Assembly (NCBI GenBank): GCA_907163345.1
Contig: CAJQUN010000024.1
Span: forward strand, 3,534,001-3,598,000
DNA length: 64,000 bases
Direction of reading: 5' to 3'
Source of the DNA: Haberlea rhodopensis
Lineage: Eukaryota; Streptophyta; Magnoliopsida; Lamiales; Gesneriaceae
A model generated the notes under the pieces. It was not told where the DNA came from, did not search any database, and worked only from the letters and a program-made list of their open reading frames with translations. The position numbers and the translations under genes are program-made. Of this stretch, positions 1 through 11,656 are shown piece after piece (the stretch's first letter is position 1; every line of letters starts with the position of its first letter).

Positions 1-3
1 GGA

Positions 4-1927
4 TGTAAAGACCCGGAATTTAATTAAGGGGTAACTAAAACTTGATTTAAAAGAGTTTAAATACTTCTAAACTCTAGCATAGAGTTTCAATCCTTCAAGG
101 AGTCCTTAGCCATCTCAAACTCCTTCCATTTAAATCAATATGCAGCTGTCAAGATCGAACCAAAATCCATTCCATCACCTCCTCATGCCACACGTTTCTG
201 TCCCTATAAGTTAGAAGAGTCCAAGTCATACAATGCTTCGAAACCTCTTCTCAAGCCACATACCTCACCTTATCAAAAACTCCATCCGAGGCGCAATCAA
301 AGAACAAAACAGAATCTGTTCTTCCACCTCAAAGATTTCAGAATCGGATCCCTTCGATTTCGAGTTAGAGTCCAACTCAAACTCCTAAAGTTGGTCCAAC
401 CTTCACCTATAAATATAAGTGCCAATCTTGAGGAATTTACATCACAATTTCCCTTCCTTCTCAGCCTCCACAAAGCAGAAGCTCCTGCACGAATTTTTTC
501 AGAACCTGTGCCTCAGAATCTGTTCGAGTTTCCAGCCATATCGCCGTCTGTGTTTCAGACGTGTTCATCGATCACCAAGCCACCAGATTTCATAACTCCA
601 AGTCCTTTGAATTGCAAACTTCCAGCCTTGTTCCAAGCCTATAATTTATCGAAAACTCTCACCACTCTCAGCATATATTTCTCAATAAACCTCAGCTCAA
701 TTCCTCGACCAATCTCAGAAAATTCCGTGTGAAACAGCAGCCTTCCCATCGATAATTCCAGCAAGTTTCTAGATTGAAACCGAGGGATTCTCGATCAATA
801 ATCAGCACCTACCCCATCGTTAGTTCCAGCCTATAAACTCACAACGTTAGCCTCACTTTCGAGCCTTGATTCTGTCCAAGCTTTTCTGAAACGTTTCATC
901 ACCTTGTCCCATCGAAGTGCAACCATTGCTCTATTCAATTTCGTTGAGAAATTCTGTTCGAGAATTTCCAGAAGTGGTTCGGGTGCTCCCTGATTTGGTT
1001 CGAACTTTTGGCAGCCTACTCGTGTTGTTCGAAAGCCAAGGAAGATAAGAATTCATCCGTGCGTTTCAATCCCTTAATCAAGCACGATACCAAGCACTGT
1101 AAGTGGGCTTTTGCTATAAATATTCGTTTCGTTTTCTAAAATCATATAAGTATGTTTTGAAATTCCAATCGATATGTATTATGTTGAAATTATGAAAGTA
1201 TTATTTTGTAAGCACGCTAAACTCGAAATCTAATTGGATTTGGATCCCCATGACCCTGATGCGGTGGGATGTAACCGCTAAAAGAACCTTATACGGTGGT
1301 AATCCGTTGTTTCTGGATTATCCAGACCCTTTATTCGTGGGTTAGCCGATGTTATGACCTCATCTCTAGGAGGGTTAAGTCTAGAGACTGATATCAGTAC
1401 CAAGAAGAGAGTAGAATGCTTTACTGTGCTTAAGTATATGAAAATTATGAAACGATATGTTATGTCATGGCTCGTAAGGGCAACCAAGTATGTTAAGATA
1501 CATTCATATCGATTTATGCAAGTTTTATGATACAAGTTTATGAAAATTATATTATATGTATGATATCGATTGTCCCCCACTTGCTGAGTGTTTACCAAAG
1601 CACTCAACCCCTTACTCTACATCCCCAGATAAAGCCGAAGAAGAATTAGAGCAAGAAGAAGAGCACCAATTTTGGGGTTGGTGAATCAAGTCCGCTGCGT
1701 AGTTCAAGATTTTATGTTTTAAAGTTTTCCAGTTTTAAGACAATTTTATTTATTCAGTTGTTAAGTTTTTAATTCCGTATTTCTTTATTCATTGTAAAGA
1801 CAATGGTTTTTATTTTTATAGAAAAAGACTGGCTTTTCAGTAGTTATGATATTATGAGGCTTATTGGTTTCCTAGTTGTAATGGAAATCAATGCCGGTGT
1901 TATTGACCCCGGTCTCGGGGCGTGACA
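4..1927 (+). repeat. 5' LTR of the gypsy element
   Basis: The LTR begins TGTAAAGACCCGG and ends GGGGCGTGACA, so it has TG..CA ends. The primer-binding site starts six bases after the end. At about 1.92 kb it is long for an LTR but within the range of plant gypsy elements. The matching 3' LTR is outside the window or lost, so the start is inferred from the terminal motif and not from a pairwise match. Confidence 0.6.
408..415 (+). promoter_or_regulatory. TATA box in gypsy LTR
   Basis: TATAAATA lies about 400 bp into the LTR in a pyrimidine-rich context. It is the best candidate for the element's promoter. Transcription would start around 440, which makes U3 about 435 bp and R-U5 about 1.49 kb. 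Confidence 0.45.
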
Positions 1928-1933
1928 TTTTTG

Positions 1934-1945
1934 TGGTATCAGAGC
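1934..1945 (+). other. Primer-binding site, initiator tRNA-Met type
   Basis: TGGTATCAGAGC is the standard plant retrotransposon site complementary to the 3' end of initiator tRNA-Met. It sits six bases after the LTR end, and it fixes both the orientation (+) and the LTR boundary. Confidence 0.9.
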
Positions 1946-2670
1946 TAGCCAGGTTCCATAATCCCGCTGGGAAAAGTATTCTAGTTAAGGAAATAACTAG
2001 AAGAAAATTCCGGTTGAAATAGACCAACTGGAGAAATAAATACAGTTGGGTGAAAATTGTCGTTTCATGATAATTACGATAATCAGAAGTCCAATCTGAT
2101 TAATCACATGAATACGAAAATTTTTGAAATTTTAAAATTTTCAGTTTCTGTTTTTAAAAAAAATTTATTTTCGAAAAATCGATTTTTAAGAATTATTTTC
2201 GGATTTTTTTCGATTTTCGTACAGTAAACCCTAGCCGATTACCGTCGCCGCCGATTGCCGCCATGATAGACGTCGGGGAATATACCAATCGAATCGTCTT
2301 CTTCAGTCGATCATTCTGTCCAAGTATCAGACCAATCGGACTTCGTTTGATCCGTCAATTTCCCGATTGTTCTCAAGAACCCTAACCCCAAATTATTTCG
2401 TTTTCCCGATTTACAGATCGTACCTTGATCGTTTTTTAAATTAAAAATTTTCGTGAGATCTTCCAAGTAATTCGATCATTAACCCTCTGCCAATTTCAGA
2501 TTTCAAGCTCCGATTAGGGATTAATTTCGAAACCCTAATTTTCGATTATAAACCCTAATTTTCGATTTAAAAAAAAAAAAAAAAAAAAATTTCCCAGAAT
2601 TCGAATTCTTGCTTTTAATACTTGATTTTATGATTTGTCAAGTATTTAATTCCGTGTTTGGGTTTAGGTG
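1946..2670 (+). other. Untranslated leader of the gypsy element
   Basis: This stretch has no convincing ORF. It is AT-rich with a poly(A) run near 2570-2589. It ends in GTTTAG just before the coiled-coil ORF, which could serve as a 3' splice site. Confidence 0.5.
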
Positions 2671-3162
2671 ATGACAACCCGAGTGCAATCTGTCCAGATT
2701 CTCAGTATGGAGCAAGAAATTGAGAAGCTCAAGGAAGCTAAAGCTGAACTGATAGAAGTTGCGGAACATCTGAGAGGTGATGTCCATAGAATTAGCTACT
2801 ACCATCATCAAGCTAATGAGCAGCTTGAGGAATCTAAGGAAGAAGTAGCTAGAAAAGACGAACTCCATAGGACTGCAGAGGAAAAATGCGTAGTCCAAAG
2901 ACAGCAGTTGGATCAAATGGCTGATCATATTCTCACACTTCAAAATACGAACCATCGCCTGTCTGTAAGAAGCAATGGTTACTGGGGTATAGTCACTCAT
3001 CTCCTGAATGTCAACAGTGATCTAAGGGAAGCCAATGATCACATGAGAAATCTTCTGGATGTTGTCGATTCAGATGAAGATACAGACGAAGACCCTGAGG
3101 AAGAACCCATGCAGGAAGATGTCGTAGAAGAATTAGGAAGTGGAGAAGTGATAGATCCATAG
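2671..3162 (+). CDS. Small coiled-coil protein encoded upstream of gag
   Basis: An intact ORF of 163 codons lies between the primer-binding site and gag. Residues about 10-130 are a charged Glu/Lys/Leu-rich helix of coiled-coil character, starting with an EQEIEKLKEAKAELIEVAE-like heptad pattern. The last 35 residues are very acidic (SDEDTDEDPEEE). No enzymatic motif is visible. The ATG at 2671 follows GTTTAGGTG, so the message may be spliced. I do not recognise a named family. Extra ORFs near gag occur in some plant gypsy elements, but the role of this one is unknown; a structural or chaperone role would be a guess. It has stayed open although the rest of the element is truncated. Confidence 0.6.
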   Translation: MTTRVQSVQILSMEQEIEKLKEAKAELIEVAEHLRGDVHRISYYHHQANEQLEESKEEVARKDELHRTAEEKCVVQRQQLDQMADHILTLQNTNHRLSVRSNGYWGIVTHLLNVNSDLREANDHMRNLLDVVDSDEDTDEDPEEEPMQEDVVEELGSGEVIDP

Positions 3163-3355
3163 TTCGTAGAAGCTTTGTTTAGGAGTTTTGTTTTCATTTT
3201 ATTTCAATGTTCAGCATTTTCCTTTTCAGTAGTTGTGATAAACATTTTTCCAGTGATTAATAAAAGTATCATTTTTGTTTATCATGTCTTCTTTATCTTT
3301 CTGCTATCGTTATACCTTCTGCGCAAAGATTTTAGATCTTTATATATTGTAGGAA

Positions 3356-4912
3356 ATGGCCGGACGTCCAACCCGCAACAACCGTAATCCAAACTATGCT
3401 GTTCCTCCCCACTCTAATGAAGAGAGAACTAATGAAAATCAGAATTCTCCACCTGCACCGCCACAACCTCCGAGGGTGGGACTGAGTCGTGAAGACTTGG
3501 CAGCAATAGCCACCATTGTGGCCACAACACTTCAAGGTTTGAGTAACCCTGCTGTTAATCAACCTCAAGCACAGCCAGCACGTCCGCAAGGTGTAAAGTA
3601 CCACTATGAATCGTTGCGGAAGAACAGAGTTCCAACCTTTGATGGCAACTCAGACTTGGAGATGGCCCAGAACTGGCTGAAGCAAATAGAGAACCACCAT
3701 AGACTGTTGGAAGTACCGGATGATATCAAGGTGGAAGTTACCACGTCTTTTCTCATCGACCAAGCTGGGAAATGGTGGGAAAACGTGTCACCACTTATGC
3801 TAGAAGCGGGACCAATCACATGGCAAAGGTTCCGAAGTACCTTTCTAAAGCAGTACTTTCCAACTGCGGTCCAGAACCAGAAGCTGCGAGAGTTTGAAAA
3901 CCTGACACAGACTCCAGACATGACAGTGGTAGATTATACCGCGAAGTTCAACTCGCTGGGAACATACGCGCCGAGCATAATGGCAGACGAGTCTCTTAAA
4001 CTGCATCGCTTTAGGATTGGACTGAACAGTCGTATCCAATCCGCCCTTGCGATTTTCGAAACCGCAAATTTTGGAGATCTGATGGGAGCAGCCATCAGGG
4101 CTGAAGCAGACATTAAGCGTCGCGAGGAAGAGTTTAAACGCAAGCGACCCTCCACCAATCAGCATACCTCTAGTAATCAAAACTTCAAGAGGCCTAGTTC
4201 GTCCAGCAACCAGCAAAGGGGACCCACAGTAGGCCCTACTCAACAGAGGTACCCTAAATGTTCGAACTGTGGATTCAACCATCTAGGAGAATGTCTCAGA
4301 GGAAAAGGTGCATGTTTCCGATGTGGGAAGACAGGCCACCGAATTGCTGAGTGTCCCGAACCTGATATGAGGGGGACGACTGTAAGGAATAACGGCCCTC
4401 CTAGTAAACCAAATGAGACTAAGCCGAACGCCAGAGTGTTTGCTATAACGCGAGATGAGGCCGAGGACGCAAACGACGTTGTGGCAGGTACCATTTATTT
4501 AAACGAATTACCTGCGTATACTTTGTTTGATTGTGGTGCCACACACTCGTTTATATCTAAGAGGTTTACTAAGAAACTAGCCCTTAAGCCTGAACTGCTT
4601 AGTGAACCATATAACGTAGCAACACCAGCCAATAAGACCCTTATAGCACATAGCATACATCGAGATTGTAATCTTAGTATTAATGAAATCAAGTTTAATG
4701 CTGAGCTAATTCAACTCAAAATGGTGGATTTTGATGTTATATTGGGAATGGATTGGCTATCCAAACATCATGGAGTAGTCGACTGCCGTAACAAGAATGT
4801 TAAACTACGGACTCCAGACGAGAAAGAGATCGTATACCACGACAAAACTAAGGAACGAAAATTCCTTCTTTCAGCAGCACAAACGTGGAAAGCTGTGAAT
4901 TATGAGACATAA
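3356..4912 (+). CDS. Gag-protease polyprotein (5' part of gag-pol), truncated
   Basis: The reading frame of 518 codons starts at ATG 3356, directly after a TTGTAG|GAA acceptor-like site. Residues about 95-210 form the retrotransposon gag domain, with QAGKWWENV and FLKQYFP blocks typical of Ty3/gypsy capsids. An Arg/Lys and Ser/Asn-rich stretch follows. Next come an irregular CSNCGFNHLGEC cluster and a canonical CCHC zinc knuckle, CFRCGKTGHRIAEC (about residues 322-335). Residues about 385-470 are the aspartic protease, with LFDCGATHSFIS as the active-site motif and ILGMDWLS near the end. The active site reads Asp-Cys-Gly where Asp-Ser/Thr-Gly is usual. The frame ends at a stop soon after SAAQTWKA, where family members normally run on into reverse transcriptase. 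The tail of about six residues is foreign sequence. Confidence 0.85.
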   Translation: MAGRPTRNNRNPNYAVPPHSNEERTNENQNSPPAPPQPPRVGLSREDLAAIATIVATTLQGLSNPAVNQPQAQPARPQGVKYHYESLRKNRVPTFDGNSDLEMAQNWLKQIENHHRLLEVPDDIKVEVTTSFLIDQAGKWWENVSPLMLEAGPITWQRFRSTFLKQYFPTAVQNQKLREFENLTQTPDMTVVDYTAKFNSLGTYAPSIMADESLKLHRFRIGLNSRIQSALAIFETANFGDLMGAAIRAEADIKRREEEFKRKRPSTNQHTSSNQNFKRPSSSSNQQRGPTVGPTQQRYPKCSNCGFNHLGECLRGKGACFRCGKTGHRIAECPEPDMRGTTVRNNGPPSKPNETKPNARVFAITRDEAEDANDVVAGTIYLNELPAYTLFDCGATHSFISKRFTKKLALKPELLSEPYNVATPANKTLIAHSIHRDCNLSINEIKFNAELIQLKMVDFDVILGMDWLSKHHGVVDCRNKNVKLRTPDEKEIVYHDKTKERKFLLSAAQTWKAVNYET

Positions 4913-6190
4913 ATATATGAAATGATTTAATTTTAGAACTTTCTATAAATGAAACAATTTCAAATCTAGAACTCCACTAAATTGAGGAGCTTTCAAAAAT
5001 TAAATTCATCTCTTCTAAATCACTCAGTTTGAGCACTTAACATTTAAGTCTCAATTCTCATCGATAGATCGGCGGCCGGTTGATTGTGACCCAACGAGGC
5101 TCAAGTGTATCATAGCAGTAGGATCACAACCTTTGTGATTTTAGAAGTCAAACAACTTCTTTGGGCTTACCCTGAATGCCCCATTGTCAATTAAACTCCT
5201 TTAATAGACAATTACCGAAATATAATCCAGTATGAACCTACCGATCGTGGGTAGCGCCTAGCATCTGCGCTTCACGAAGACCTAGATACAAATGACTAGC
5301 AACGTACGAGAACCTGTCAGCCATAGTTAGCGTGCAGTACATTCCTTTCACTCAATATGTCCCGATTGAATCAAGGGCATTGGTTGGTCGAGGCCCCTTA
5401 TGATTTCAATAACTATGTATTTGTTTCACATTATATGATTCCTTGTGTGCGTATATGAAAAACCCATTTTTCACAAGCACTACCCACTCTGGCCAGAGAT
5501 TCCTCGAATCATATATAGAAAAACACATAGGACATCCTGGTTCATCAAGACCAGTGGTGAATCCCCAACGACAATCATAGGCCTCTGACAGCATCACTGA
5601 ATACCCAAAATAATGACTTTATGACCCACATGTGATCAGTCATTAAATCAAAGTACACAACTATCTATCAAGACCTCAATGACGCCTCGGGTCATGAGGA
5701 GTAATGGTGCACAACTATGACTAGAAATTCTATACTCGACAAATGGTAACCACTTATAGAATTCCGAGTAGGGTCGTTCAGTGAACTCATTCCTAATGAG
5801 CACCTATTCATGTGTGCTGACTTCTCCAAGCCAACGCCGATGAAACGCGGCGCACTACACTAGACACATCATGAATACCAGTCTCTAACGAGCATATATC
5901 GATATCCCATTTTCGAAGGCTCATCGACCAGGAACTTTTAGAAATCGCAGTCGAGAATGTATTTCATGGTCACCATCATATGCGTAACCACATTCTATGG
6001 ACTATAGCAACTTCAAGGACTTCATCAATACATCAAGATGCATGGGTAAACAGATGAAGAAGTGCCATATATATTAATATTCAAACAAAGATTTGTCATA
6101 ATAAGATTACAGGTACAATCAATCAACTATTGATTTACTTAATCATGTATGACAACAATATCTTTCACTTTCTCAAAGCCAACTACTCAT
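4913..6190. other. Non-coding 3' portion of the copia remnant
   Basis: There is no supported gene. The minus strand carries only short broken frames, for example 5597-5406. It most likely corresponds to the region between RNase H and the 3' LTR, but no LTR ends or polypurine tract could be fixed. Confidence 0.4.
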
Positions 6191-6456
6191 GTGTCTTAAG
6201 ACCATCTTCCCAAGATGTCTAACACACATCAATCATTGTAATGCTTTGTCAGTGGATTCACTATATTTTTCTGTTGAAGCGATTCTCTCGATAATAATGT
6301 CGCGTATACCATCTCTTTCATTAGATAGTATTTTCTCAATATATGTTTGGATCCTGATGAGATATTGGCTATTCATAATAGCTCAAATGTTGTCACAGTA
6401 CACAGAGACTGTGTCAACTGCACTAGAAATTACACCCAACTCTTGGATGAAATGTC

Positions 6457-6645
6457 TTATCCAAACTGCCTCTTTGCTGCATCGTATGCTGCAATGTATT
6501 CAGCTTCAGTGGTGGAATCCAAAGTGATGTCTTGCTTGGAACGTTTCCAAGAGACATCACCATCATTGAGCTTAAATACAAATCCGAACATCGATATGGT
6601 ATCATCTACATCCAATTTAAAAACCAGCATCAGCTTAGCCTTCAA
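6457..6645 (-). pseudogene. Copia RNase H remnant
   Basis: The translation contains a diagnostic copia RNase H block: DVDDTISMFGFVFKLN, then VSWKRSKQDITLDSTTEAEY, then AAYDAAK. The STTEAEYIA core carries the conserved acidic residue. The frame is short and not joined to the upstream RT, so this is a fragment. Confidence 0.8.
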
Positions 6646-7138
6646 CTTTTATTTCTCCACTTACAGATCCAAAAACCATGAACATATCATAAGTTCTTCA
6701 TAAGAACTTGAAGATTATTTTCACAGTTTTCCAGTGACCTTCACCGGGATCTGTCTGATGTCTGCTCATTATTCTAAGAACATACATCAGGCCAAGTACA
6801 TACCATAGCATACAGTATGCTATTAGAAGTAGAAATATAAGGTACCAATGTCATCTTTTCTTTCTCCTCATCAATCTTAAAACCCATTGACCCGAGAGAT
6901 GAATACTATGACATATTATGAAGTAACTCATTTTTTGACTATTCTATGCTAAACTCTTTTAGCACAGTGTTTATGTACGTAGATTGAGAGATCTCAAGCA
7001 TCATTTAGATCTATCCCTATAGATCCTTATGCTAAGCACGTATGACGCTTCTCCCAATCTTACATGGAGAAATTAGTATATAATCATGCTTTAATTGATT
7101 AATCCAATACCATTCACAATGAGCATGATATAATCGAC

Positions 7139-7860
7139 TTAAAGCATCACAAATGTAACCGTGCTCCCACTAACCTTTTTGCACACACATGCCACTTCCG
7201 GATTTATAACAAAACCAAACAATTTGATGATGTTGTCAAAATGGAAGTTTAAACTTTGGGATGTCTTCTTAGGCCTATAAATGGACCTATGGAGTTTGCA
7301 AACATTTTGGTAACGCCCATAAGTTTTGAACACCTCTGGCTGCTACATTTCTACCTCAATGTCACCATTGAGAAATGTTGTATTCACATCCAACTATCAT
7401 ATCTCATATTCATAATATGCAGATATAACTAATAAAAATCCAAATAGACTATAGCATCACAACTGATTAAAAGTTTCTCACAGACAACTCTTTGCCTATG
7501 AGAATAATCTCTTTACATCAGTTAAGCTTTGAAGGTCGCAACCTTCCCATCCACTCCAAGCTTTCACTTGTAAATCTATGCAGCCAATGGGAACAATTCC
7601 CAAAGAGGATCTACTAAGGCCCATACCTTATTGGAGTACATGGAGTCTATTTCAAATTTTACGGCATCTCGCCAATATCCCAAAACGATGTTCAACATCG
7701 TCTCCTTGAAAGTTCTAGGATCACATCCATGGTCAAAATCATTTTGACTACTTTCTAGGAGTAAATTCAATTTATCAGGAGTTCTTGAAACATTTTCAAA
7801 TCTCCTTCGTGCGTGTAAATCAAAGGTTATGATTGACTCAATTAATTTCACCGTTTTCAC
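7139..7860 (-). pseudogene. Copia reverse transcriptase remnant
   Basis: Two minus-strand frames carry copia RT blocks. At 7860-7576 is the start of the RT domain, with WRDAVKFEIDSMYSNKVWALVDP matching the family's entry block. At 7333-7139 is a KLHRSIY block (family form KLHRSIYGLKQASR) followed by SGSTVTFVML, just before where the YVDD motif would lie. Frames change between them, so the enzyme is inactive. The degree of decay points to an old insertion. Confidence 0.75.
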
Positions 7861-7869
7861 TTTTCTAGT

Positions 7870-8739
7870 GGTTTGTGGTTCTTGAACCCTTTCAAGTTAT
7901 ATTATTGTCATCCTTTCTAATAGAAACATTTTCTCTAGAAAGATTGCACTTGCGAAACAAACTCTTTGCCTGCAATTGATAATATAAATTTCCACAACAT
8001 AACATAAGATGGATCAACTATCCAACTCATCTCACACTGGCTGCTTCACATAAGCAGAACAATCTCAAAATAAAAATTTGGATTATTTTTCAGTCCATAT
8101 CGTATATGGAGTTTTGGTCACTGCATTGGCATGAATTATATTCAACAAATATGTAACTTTAGAGAGTTACTCAGAGAGAATCACATTCTCTTTAAGATAA
8201 CTCAACATCATCTTGCACTAACATTTAGTGCTCCACATACGTCCATATGAATCAAATTCAATGGACATTCAGCACATGCTAAATTTATGTTGGATTTAAG
8301 TTATCATTCTTTTTATATTCTTTGAATATAATCATACTAATCATTCATAAGTTCACCAGATTCAATAAAACATGCATTCTTAAAAATACTGCAAATCACA
8401 TTCGCATATTTAAAAGAATATCATTCTCTATCAAAATAGGAACAATGTTCATGATTAAATCTAGAACAAATAAATAATTGCTTAAACCAGTTCCTAACCA
8501 GTTCAAGATTTTATATTAAATAAATGTTTCAAACAGCATTTGCAACAACTCTTGCTACAATGCTTAGCCTCAGGCAGGTTTCACCTTCCTAGGGCTCTCT
8601 ACTTCTTCACATCACATGCAACTCTTTGCAAAAATGCGAGCACAACTGGCATCATAAACCAAAGAAGTAGAACCAATAGAAACATTTAATTTTAATATAT
8701 AACATACCCTTTCTAGAACGCTTCTAGTCTAGGTATTCC
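7870..8739. other. Decayed protease-integrase interval of the copia element
   Basis: No open frame or integrase HHCC or DDE motif could be read in this interval. Its position between gag and RT implies the protease and integrase once lay here. Confidence 0.4.
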
Positions 8740-9221
8740 TTACAATTTTGCGCCAGTGACCAGCAGTGAAAACATAGATGCCTCTCCTTTCTTAGTTGCT
8801 ACTATATCCTTTTTCATCTTTTGAGGTTGGGAACCATTTCCCTTCCTCTTCTTTATCCTTGAACTATTCCTACCATTGGTAGAAGATTCGACAAGAAGAA
8901 CACGTTTCTCCTTTTGAATCAAGGGCTCATGAGTTTCCAACATTTTGACTATAAGATCAAATCTATAGCCAGTTAATGAGGATTTGTCACATTCAGATTT
9001 TCCAATTTCTCAACAAGAGATATTTTTCTTACACCATGCTTATAGACCGAAGCCCCATCTCGCATGTGAAATGAAAATAGCTCTTTTGAAATCGCGAGTC
9101 TCAGTAATCGCGTCCGTTCACCAAACAACATTTGTAGGTGTTGGAAAATATCAGCAATGTGAACGAATTTCTCATATCTGTGTTGAAACTCATTGGTGAC
9201 ATTGATGCTATCATATAGCAC
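8740..9221 (-). pseudogene. Copia gag remnant
   Basis: The frame 9221-8973 shows the UBN2-type gag pattern: FQHLQMLFGERTR, ISKELFSFHMRDGASVYKHGV, then ISLVEKLENL. The frame 8943-8740 shows the Lys-rich linker that normally precedes the CCHC knuckle, but the knuckle itself is garbled. Two frames and stops between them mark it as broken. Confidence 0.7.
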
Positions 9222-10620
9222 ATAGTCTAGAGATCATCGTCCCATCACTTCTCAAGTGTGGCAATCTCTTCATGAGACGAACCAGGAGACACTTCAACAG
9301 GAGGCTCCCACCAAGGGTATATAGCAATCTTTTAGAAGCAAGCACTATTTTTACATTAATAGTCAATCAGAATAATTTGGTGCGGTTACTTTGTTTATAT
9401 CGAGAATTGATGCAATCGGATTCACGGCAATCACAAAACTGAGAATAAACAGAAAATACATGCAAACCGTTTGATTATTAATTAATTCAAAAACTATGGA
9501 CTTTAGTTATTGAATGCTCCCACTAAATTTTTCGAATTCGTCACCCTCATGACAAATGAACGGAAAATCGTATTTTCTTAGTGGGCTTGGAGTCCAACTA
9601 GCTCATGATAGCCCCGAACGAGGGTCCAGCCGACCTCATGATACTAAAGGTAGCTCACAATTGCATCATATGCAACCTCCAAGATATTCATCTCGTGATT
9701 GACATAACCCTACGGAGGCAGGCCAATTATGCCTTCTCACGTCAAACTAACCCATCCCACGGATGGCAATGTTCGCCAATAAGACCCCACGAGGGTGAGT
9801 AATCTTAAAGGTTAACAGAACCCTATCCATAATTAAGTGGCAGTTAAACACACAGCTTTCCCATGCCAGATGCCCCCCACGAGGGTGAGACAAGACACCT
9901 GACACAAGTAGCGTCTCATGGCTTAACTGTTGATGGAAGACAGGAAGCAACAAACTCCTTTGAGCTCCCTTTACAGTTTGATATTAAAATATTTTGAATC
10001 ATATTCAAAAGAGGGATTTAATAATTTTCAAATCTCATCAAGTACTTGTTTGTTTGATTGCCGGATTCATGCAACTATGTTTTATTCATGCAGTCATATG
10101 TACTAATAAAACATACAAACAAACATTTATCATACATCACATGCATAATAAAAATAAATATGGACGATTACGGCCTTTTCCTAATTGATCCACGTGAGCC
10201 ATACGTGGATCACAAGTCTGTCTAAGGTGATGCAGGTATGCAATGCAATCCTATTACATTTTTGCTTCCATTATACATGTCTTGATTCTTGGTGCTCCAT
10301 CTTCAATCTCGATCTCCCACTAATTCTAATGATTTTACATTTAAATCATGCAAACAAGAGAATATGGATACAAATCCGGGGTGGGATACATCAGAAAATA
10401 GAGAGAGCAGGCTCGCAGGCCCGATAACCAAAATCACAATAATAATGAAACAATAAAAACCTAAACATTCACCTATACACATTGGTCAAGGCCCGTAATC
10501 ATTCATCATGCAATCATATCATATGTAATTAAACATTAAACTAACCAATTACATCATATGTAATTGTACTAATCACATCACATGTAATTAGATCACAATA
10601 ATTAATTTATTCTATCGTTT
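9222..10620. other. Leader region of the copia remnant
   Basis: No gene is seen. Two copies of a CCCACGAGGGTGAG motif (near 9786 and 9868) and other short direct repeats are present, as is common in the leaders of this kind of element. The remainder is AT-rich. Confidence 0.4.
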
Positions 10621-10626
10621 CCCACT

Positions 10627-10955
10627 AATCGCATTATTAATTGAAAATAAAATTAACAAATTAAATAAAACCATTTTATTTAATTTCTAATTAATTAAAT
10701 TTTCAATAAATTGGTAAAATCTCTATTTTACCTTTTAATCATCATATTAATCGAAAATAAAATTAACAAACTAAATGAAACACTTTCATTTAATTTCTAA
10801 TTAATTAAATTATCAATTAATTGGTAAAATCACTATTTTACCTCAAATCATAATATTAGTCAAAAAATAAAATTAATAAATTAAATGAAACATTTTCATT
10901 CAATTTTCAATTAATTAATTTTCAACTAATTGTAAAATCTCCATTTTACATTTAA
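10627..10955. repeat. Three-copy AT-rich tandem repeat, unit about 110 bp
   Basis: Three successive units share the blocks GAAAATAAAATTAAC, TTTAATTTCTAATTAATTAA and TTGGTAAAATC..ATTTTACC. They start near 10627, 10737 and 10846. The third copy is the most diverged. They lie in the leader of the antisense copia element. Confidence 0.75.
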
Positions 10956-11656
10956 TAAATTAAAAATCACATTTTTAATAAATTAAGTATTATGATTTAT
11001 TATTTCAAAAATAATATCCGAATAAAACATCTAAAATGACCCAAATAATTTATGGACTCCAAACAATTTGGATCCAAAATTAGAAAATCAATTTTCAACC
11101 CCAAAATTACCCTTAATTTTCGGATTAAAAACATAAATTTTTTTTTTTTTTTTTTTTAAATTTCCGAAAATTACTGTTTATCTTCATCCCTAAAATCGGA
11201 AATTAGGGCTAGGGTTAGGGTATGGGGCCGCCGCCATTGCTCCTCACGCAGCGGCTCTTGCACAGATTCGACCATCTGCAGCCGCTGCCGCATCACGCCA
11301 TAAAATCATCACAGCCGCCTCATCTCTGTCTTCCATGGACGCTGCAACTATTGTAAACGCTTCGAATAACAGAGATCGCGACCACTCCTAGAAGCTCTCC
11401 GTCCACAGCCGCGACGAGGATGCGGGTTTTCGCAGCATCACCCACGGAGGCAACAGACTCCGCCGCAAACGCTGCTTTCAACCCATCCTCCGGTCGCAGC
11501 CGCGGCAGCTCTCCGGCGGCGATTTCATTAAAAACAAATTTTTAATTATTTCTATGTTTTTCCGGATTCCAAAAATTTCTGAAATTCAAATACGATTAGT
11601 AAAAGTGGAAACGATCTAATAAAATTAATTATCGATATATGAATCAAATTGCAACC
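10956..11656. other. Remaining copia leader with a GC-rich block
   Basis: A poly(T) run near 11140-11157 is followed by a GC-rich stretch (about 11220-11520) full of GCCGC and CAGCCG words. No intact ORF is seen. Read on the minus strand it lies just downstream of the primer-binding site. Confidence 0.4.

Larger units (their letters stand above)
4..4899 (+). mobile_element. Ty3/gypsy LTR retrotransposon, 3'-truncated
   Basis: The element shows, in order, a long 5' LTR, a tRNA-Met primer-binding site, a leader, a small coiled-coil ORF and a gag-protease ORF. Similarity to the family stops near 4899, just after the protease, so reverse transcriptase, RNase H, integrase and the 3' LTR are missing. 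What follows is antisense copia-type sequence, which suggests a nested insertion or a deletion joining the two. Ty3/gypsy assignment rests on the retrotransposon gag domain, the CCHC knuckle and the protease core. The exact lineage cannot be set without the RT. Confidence 0.85.

Noticed and set aside
391..732. Open frame of 113 codons in the gypsy LTR
   Set aside because: It lies within the LTR, overlaps the TATA box, has no family features and is low-complexity Ser/Pro/Phe sequence.
3604..4282. Minus-strand frames across gag
   Set aside because: They are antisense shadows of the real gag-protease frame.
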